In this document: in pieces, positions 6,554 through 10,105 of the stretch
Layout of the letters: every line of letters starts with the position of its first letter
Numbering within the stretch: the stretch's first letter is position 1
Origin: Hyphomicrobiales bacterium
Lineage (GTDB): Bacteria > Pseudomonadota > Alphaproteobacteria > Rhizobiales > Beijerinckiaceae
DNA: 10,105 bases
NCBI GenBank assembly: GCA_027489835.1
Contig: JAIXZF010000408.1
Location: 1 to 10,105, forward strand
Direction of reading: 5' to 3'
The notes under the pieces: model-generated
Database searches by the model: none
What the model was told of the DNA's origin: nothing
Seen by the model: only the letters and a program-made list of their open reading frames with translations
Position numbers and translations under genes: made by a program

Positions 6554-7312
6554 TCACACCCAGCCGCCATCCACGACATATTGCTGGTTGGTGCAGGCGC
6601 CGGCTTCCTCGGAGGCGAAGAACAATGTCGCCCGCGCGATGTCGTCGGGCACGAGCTTCCGCTTGAGGCATTGGCGGTTCATCAGCTCCTTCTCGCTTTC
6701 TGGCGTCAGCCAGAGGTCGATCTGGCGCTGCGTCATGATCCAGCCAGGAGCGATGGCGTTGACGCGGATGTTGTAGGGGCCAAAATCGCGGGCGAGCGAG
6801 CGCGTCAGCCCCAGCACCGCGGACTTGGCGGCCGTGTAGGCCGCCATGCCGCCCTGCCCGATCATCCACGATGTCGAGCCGAAGTTGATGATCGATCCCC
6901 CTTTCCGCGCCATCATGTCCGGCAGCACGGCCTGCGCCGCGAAGAACTGATGCTTCAGGTTGACGGCGATCCGGTCATCCCAATACTCGGGCGTGACCGT
7001 CAGGGTGTCATGGCGCTGGTCATGGGCGGCGTTGTTGACGAGGACGTCGACCGGCCCGAGCGCGGACCGGATGCGCTCGATGGCCGCCCTGAGCGCTTCG
7101 GTGTCGGTCAGGTCCGCATGCTCAAAATGCAACGGGCCGGGGCCTGCAACGTCACGCACCAGCGCCTCGGACGGCTCGCGCTGGATGTCGATGAAGCCCA
7201 CGCGCGACCCCTGCCCGGCAAAGCGCCTGACGATGGCTTCGCCAATTCCGCTTCCGCCGCCCGTCACCACGACGACCTTGCCATCAAGATCGGGATAGAT
7301 CGCGCCCGCCAT
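6554..7312 (-). CDS. Short-chain dehydrogenase/reductase (classical SDR)
   Basis: NAD(P)-dependent oxidoreductase of 252 residues, the usual classical SDR length. Motifs: TGGGSGIG (17-24) for dinucleotide binding, D42 at the end of the second strand (FIDIQ), which favours NAD(H) over NADP(H), NNAA (93-96), N118, catalytic S146 (NFGSTS), Y159 and K163 (YTAAK), and IAPGWIMT (187-194). All tetrad residues are present. The start MAGAIYPDLDGK has AGGAG six bases upstream; the open frame continues to 7510, but that extension reads like non-coding sequence and does not resemble an SDR N-terminus. It converges with the cupin gene, 36 bp apart, and lies 324 bp downstream of the HcnB-like gene, so it probably has its own promoter. 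The substrate is unknown; in this locus it would plausibly oxidise an alcohol or reduce a semialdehyde/keto product of amine catabolism. Confidence 0.94.
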   Translation of the reverse strand: MAGAIYPDLDGKVVVVTGGGSGIGEAIVRRFAGQGSRVGFIDIQREPSEALVRDVAGPGPLHFEHADLTDTEALRAAIERIRSALGPVDVLVNNAAHDQRHDTLTVTPEYWDDRIAVNLKHQFFAAQAVLPDMMARKGGSIINFGSTSWMIGQGGMAAYTAAKSAVLGLTRSLARDFGPYNIRVNAIAPGWIMTQRQIDLWLTPESEKELMNRQCLKRKLVPDDIARATLFFASEEAGACTNQQYVVDGGWV

Positions 7313-7636
7313 CAGCCACTCCTGCCTGCACTGCCTCGGCCGCCGCGATAGCATCGAACGTCGGCCCTGACACGTCATACCGTGGAGCTGCGCCATGCGC
7401 AGCACCGCTGCGAAGAGGATGCCCGGCGCAACGGTCAAGACGTGGAACTCGTCAGCCGATTCGCAAGTGCCAACGGCGCATTCACGGAGTTCCATGATAT
7501 GAGAAATCATGCACCAATGCCGGAGTCCGTATCGGTTGTGAGTTGGCTACGACCTTTGTCATGAACACAAGCCGCGCCTGGAAACGCCCCTCGATCCCAG
7601 GTCACGACGCGCGCAAGCCGAGGCTGGCGGCCCGCG
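7313..7636. other. 324-bp non-coding gap between SDR and HcnB-like genes
   Basis: No gene is supported here. The bases next to the SDR hold its Shine-Dalgarno AGGAG (7319-7323, minus strand). The middle (about 7440-7570) is less GC-rich than the flanks and contains the CATGAT-N7-ATCATG repeat plus scattered TTGT/ACAA half-sites (7536-7570), so it probably carries the SDR promoter. Downstream of the HcnB-like stop, a short GGCTG...CAGCC pairing has a long loop and no T run, so no terminator is claimed. A 60-codon plus-strand frame (7382-7564) lacks coding character. Confidence 0.5.
7493..7511. promoter_or_regulatory. Candidate operator: CATGAT-N7-ATCATG inverted repeat
   Basis: Perfect 6-bp arms with a 7-bp AT-rich spacer lie about 180 bp upstream of the SDR start on the minus strand. 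The symmetry suits a dimeric regulator. It does not match the AATTTG-N6-CAAATT site near the GntR gene, so it may serve another regulator or be chance. Confidence 0.35.
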
Positions 7637-9028
7637 TCAGCCGGCACGATCCTCGGGCGGAATGCCTGCCATGTCGCCAAGCGTCACGGGCTTCAGCGGC
7701 GGACGGATGCGCAGATGTCCGGCCTTTGCCGGCGGGACCCCGCGCGCCTCGGCCACCAGCATCGTCAGAGACGGGCCGCAGAGCCGCCCCTGGCACGGAC
7801 CCATGCCGCAGCGCGTCCGGATCTTGACCTCGTTGGGTCCGGTTGCGCCTGCCTGCACTGCCGCTCGCACGGCGCCGGCGGTCACCATCTCGCAGCGGCA
7901 GACGACCGTGGCGTCAGCCGGCGCCAGCAATTCCTCGCGCGGCCGGCCCAGTGCGTCGAGGAAGGGGCGCAAGGCCGCGTGCGGGCGGCGTTCCAGCCGC
8001 AACCGGCTGCGCCTCGCCGCGTCGGTCGACGCGCCCAGCGCCTCGGCGGCCCGAAGCCCCGCGAGCCGGCCGTCGATGGCGGCCACCCGCCAGCCTCCAA
8101 TGCCAGCCGCGTCGCCTGCGATGAACAGGCCTGGCACCGATGTCTCACCGTCGACCCCGAGCTTCGGCCGCCAGCAGGCCTGGCCGTCATCCCAGACATG
8201 CTCGACCCCGAGCGACATGGCCGCGTGGACGTTGGGGATGACGCCTTCATGCACAAGGAGGATCGTGGCCGGGACCTGCGTCCACCCCGCCTCTGTGCGG
8301 TAGCGGACCGCCTCGAGCCGGTGCTCGCCCAGCGCTTCGATCTCGCGGACCCGCGCGACGCAGTGCGGCGGGGATCGGCGGAGCGCGAGCATGAGGTGGA
8401 GCCCTCGCGCCAGCTGCCGCCAGCCACGAAGGGCGCCCGGCAGATGCGGCAGGGCGCGACGCCACGCGTCGGCGGGCGCTGTGTCGAGGATGAGGTCGGG
8501 GACCATTCCCGCTTTCGCGAGTTGGGATGCGAACAGGAGCGGCAACGGCCCCTGCCCCGCGATGACCAGCGGCGCGGCAGCGAGGTTGCCGCCGGACTTC
8601 AACAGGATTTGCGCCGCGCCCACGGTCAGCACGCCCGGCAGCGTCCAGCCGGGAAACGGCGCGGGACGCTCTAGCGCGCCAACGGCGAGCAGAACGCGCT
8701 TCGCGGCGATGCCCTGCGATGCGCCGTCCTGCGTCGCGACCAGGCGGAAGCCCGCGCCACCGGCGGGCGGATCCATCCACCAGACCTGGACGCCGGGCCG
8801 GTGGACGGCGCCACTCGCCCGGAAGGCCGCGACGAGCGCGGCACCGTCGCGGTCATCCTCGCCGTCGAGACGCCCCGCTGCCTTTCGGACCTCGATGGCA
8901 CGGTGGACCTGACCGCCGGGCGCGGGCTGCTCGTCCAGCACGATGACGGACAGCCCGAGGCCAGCGGCCTCGATGGCCGCGCCGAGGCCCGCCGGGCCGG
9001 CTCCGACGATGGCGATGTCGAATTCCAT
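7637..9028 (-). CDS. HcnB/OoxA-like FAD/NAD(P)-binding subunit with C-terminal BFD-type [2Fe-2S] site
   Basis: Flavoprotein subunit of a heterotrimeric amine/opine dehydrogenase, 463 residues. The N-terminal FAD motif is IVGAGPAGLGAA (7-18), followed by LDEQPAPGGQ (31-40). A second Rossmann-like segment is at 154-170 (LVIAGQGPLPLL), and the second FAD contact is GLFIAGDAAGI (300-310). The C-terminal domain has C377 and C379 (CRC), then C407 and C412 (CGMGPC), the four-cysteine BFD-like ferredoxin arrangement, plus an extra C417. This two-part layout is shared by HcnB of cyanide synthase, opine oxidase subunit A and the matching subunit of hydroxyproline dehydrogenase. The start overlaps the stop of the HcnA-like gene by one base (TGATG) and has no clear Shine-Dalgarno, so translation is probably coupled. 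It would pass electrons from the DAO subunit to an acceptor. Substrate class cannot be fixed from this subunit. Confidence 0.93.
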   Translation of the reverse strand: MEFDIAIVGAGPAGLGAAIEAAGLGLSVIVLDEQPAPGGQVHRAIEVRKAAGRLDGEDDRDGAALVAAFRASGAVHRPGVQVWWMDPPAGGAGFRLVATQDGASQGIAAKRVLLAVGALERPAPFPGWTLPGVLTVGAAQILLKSGGNLAAAPLVIAGQGPLPLLFASQLAKAGMVPDLILDTAPADAWRRALPHLPGALRGWRQLARGLHLMLALRRSPPHCVARVREIEALGEHRLEAVRYRTEAGWTQVPATILLVHEGVIPNVHAAMSLGVEHVWDDGQACWRPKLGVDGETSVPGLFIAGDAAGIGGWRVAAIDGRLAGLRAAEALGASTDAARRSRLRLERRPHAALRPFLDALGRPREELLAPADATVVCRCEMVTAGAVRAAVQAGATGPNEVKIRTRCGMGPCQGRLCGPSLTMLVAEARGVPPAKAGHLRIRPPLKPVTLGDMAGIPPEDRAG

Positions 9029-9330
9029 CAGGGAGGCGCACCCGCCAGATCGGGAAGGCCCGCCATGGGTTCGATGCGCATGCCCTCATGTACCGGAACG
9101 AGGCAGCCCTGTCGCCCCGGCGCGCCGTCGATCACCATCAGGCATTCGAAGCACACGCCCATCATGCAGTAAGGCAGCCGCGCGCCGCCATCGACCGGAT
9201 GGCTCCGGCTGGAACCCAGGCCGGCAAGCAGGACCGCGGCGGCAGCGCTCTCGCCCGCCGCCATCCGCACGGGCTGGCCCGCCACGAAGACGGTGACGCC
9301 GGCCGGCGCGTCAGGCGGCTTGCGAAACAT
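9028..9330 (-). CDS. HcnA-like small [2Fe-2S] ferredoxin subunit
   Basis: Electron-transfer subunit of 100 residues. Cysteines C55, C60, C63 and C76 form the C-x4-C-x2-C-x12-C pattern of a plant-type [2Fe-2S] cluster (PYCMMGVCFEC, then GRQGC). The flanking VTVFVAGQPVRMAAGES and the MRIEPMAGLP tail match the small subunits of HcnABC and opine oxidase-like enzymes. The start at 9330 (MFRKPP) overlaps the end of the DAO gene by 20 bases; a longer open frame to 9432 would give a basic, non-family extension inside that gene. It ends with a one-base overlap with the HcnB-like start. Genes with this arrangement normally encode one complex, with this protein relaying electrons between the flavoproteins. 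Confidence 0.93.
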   Translation of the reverse strand: MFRKPPDAPAGVTVFVAGQPVRMAAGESAAAAVLLAGLGSSRSHPVDGGARLPYCMMGVCFECLMVIDGAPGRQGCLVPVHEGMRIEPMAGLPDLAGAPP

Positions 9331-10105
9331 GCGCCTGGCTAGCGAAACGGGAGGGGCCGAACGCCGCGAAGGCTTCGTCGATCGGTCCGGCGAGCAGCGC
9401 CGGGGCCAATCTGAGCGCGTGCGCCGCCGCAAGGGTCACGCCGGAATGGCATGTCACCAACGCCGCGCCCGGGCAGGACGCGCTCTCCGCGTAAAGGGGA
9501 TGGCCGTCCGGCGTCAGCACGCGGAGCCCGGCCCAGGTCCTGACCATGCGCGCCTTGGCGAGGCCCGGAAACACCGCCACCGCATGGCGGGCCAGCGCCG
9601 CGCCGGCTTCCTCCGTGACGCCGAGGTCGAGGCCCACATCCTCATGCGTCGCGCCGATCATGACTGTCCCGTCGGCGGTCTGCCGGATCGTGTCGCCCGC
9701 GAAGGGCAGGAACGGCGCGATGCGCTCGGTGACGAGGATCTGCCCGCGCTCGGGTCGCAGAAGCGATGGCAGCCCGACCATCGGCGCCAGCGCGGCGCTT
9801 CCCAACCCGGCAGCCAAGACCAGCCGCGGAGCTTCGTAGGCGCCGCGCTCGGTGTCGACGCGGAAGACGCCGCCGCGATGCGTGACCGCCAGAGCCTTCG
9901 ACTCGCGGTGGAGCGTGATGCCCTCGCGCGCCATGGCGAGGTGCAGGGCTTTCAGCAAGGCCAGCGGATCGCATTCGCCATCGCTGGCGCAGAAACTCGC
10001 CCCCGTGACGTCGGCGCCGAGACGCACGCCCGGCAGCAGCCTTTCGACGTCGCTGCGCTCGAGCAGCACGACCTCCGCGCCATCATCGGCGCGCTGGTTG
10101 TGCCA
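9311..10105 (-). CDS. HcnC/OoxB-like FAD-dependent amine oxidoreductase (DAO family), N-terminus beyond window
   Basis: Catalytic flavoprotein subunit of the same complex. The frame stays open to the right edge, giving 264 residues; relatives are about 370-420, so roughly the first 110-150, including the N-terminal FAD GxGxxG motif, are outside. Visible family features, counted from the edge: ERLLPG (21-26), LVLAAGLGS (95-103), LRPERGQILVTE (116-127), TVMIGATHEDVGLD (147-160), TWAGLRVLTPDGHPLY (190-205) and the C-terminal FAD-contacting TCHSGVTLAAAHA (218-230). This C-terminus is typical of the DAO subunits of opine oxidase, cyanide synthase and hydroxyproline dehydrogenase, which oxidise a C-N bond of an amino acid or N-substituted amino acid. 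It is the first visible gene of a minus-strand operon that overlaps the HcnA-like gene by 20 bp; its promoter is off the window. Confidence 0.92.
   Translation of the reverse strand, partial: WHNQRADDGAEVVLLERSDVERLLPGVRLGADVTGASFCASDGECDPLALLKALHLAMAREGITLHRESKALAVTHRGGVFRVDTERGAYEAPRLVLAAGLGSAALAPMVGLPSLLRPERGQILVTERIAPFLPFAGDTIRQTADGTVMIGATHEDVGLDLGVTEEAGAALARHAVAVFPGLAKARMVRTWAGLRVLTPDGHPLYAESASCPGAALVTCHSGVTLAAAHALRLAPALLAGPIDEAFAAFGPSRFASQAHVSQAA

Noticed and set aside
7313..7510. In-frame 66-residue N-terminal extension of the SDR
   Set aside because: The extension does not resemble SDR proteins, and the ATG at 7312 has a good AGGAG at six bases and a typical N-terminus.
7382..7564. 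60-codon plus-strand frame in the SDR-HcnB gap
   Set aside because: No Shine-Dalgarno sequence, no recognisable motif, and it contains the inverted repeat at 7493-7511; treated as chance.
7600..7636. Terminator after the HcnB-like gene
   Set aside because: The GGCTG/CAGCC pairing has an 11-base loop and no following T run.

Overview
The window is GC-rich, and its coding sequences are packed closely with strong third-position GC bias. Gene content (a Dpp-type ABC importer, an FCD-type GntR regulator, a class III aminotransferase and a three-subunit HcnABC/opine-oxidase-like dehydrogenase) suits an alphaproteobacterium, probably of the order Hyphomicrobiales (Rhizobiales). That placement is inferred from composition and gene style; there is no rRNA gene in the window to confirm it. 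No RNA gene, mobile element, CRISPR array or pseudogene was seen.

Layout. (1) Left block, minus strand, reading right to left: a C45-family autoproteolytic hydrolase/acyltransferase (2571-3761), a family 5 substrate-binding protein (904-2511) and a DppB-type permease (runs off the left edge from 869). The remaining importer parts (second permease, ATPases) presumably lie to the left. (2) A 98-bp divergent control region (3762-3859) with a perfect AATTTG-N6-CAAATT inverted repeat. (3) Central block, plus strand: a GntR regulator with two apparent winged-helix domains (3860-4780), an omega-amino-acid:pyruvate-type class III aminotransferase (4847-6160) and a small Cupin_3 protein (6179-6517). 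(4) Right block, minus strand: an SDR dehydrogenase (6554-7312), a 324-bp gap with a second inverted repeat, then a tightly coupled set whose transcription order is HcnC-like DAO flavoprotein (enters from the right edge, ends 9311), HcnA-like [2Fe-2S] protein (9028-9330) and HcnB-like flavoprotein with a BFD-type Fe-S site (7637-9028).

How it may work together (inference): the window looks like one catabolic locus for an amino-acid-derived amide or secondary amine. The importer brings in a peptide-like or opine-like compound, the cytoplasmic C45 enzyme cleaves an amide bond, the heterotrimeric flavin/Fe-S dehydrogenase oxidises a C-N bond, the aminotransferase moves an omega-amino group to pyruvate, and the SDR handles a resulting carbonyl or alcohol. 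The GntR protein, placed between the divergent blocks, is the likely local regulator. The true substrate cannot be read from the sequence.

Several starts were moved downstream from the longest open frame because a Shine-Dalgarno sequence and family N-termini support the shorter protein: SBP at 2511, GntR at 3860, cupin at 6179, SDR at 7312 and HcnA-like at 9330.
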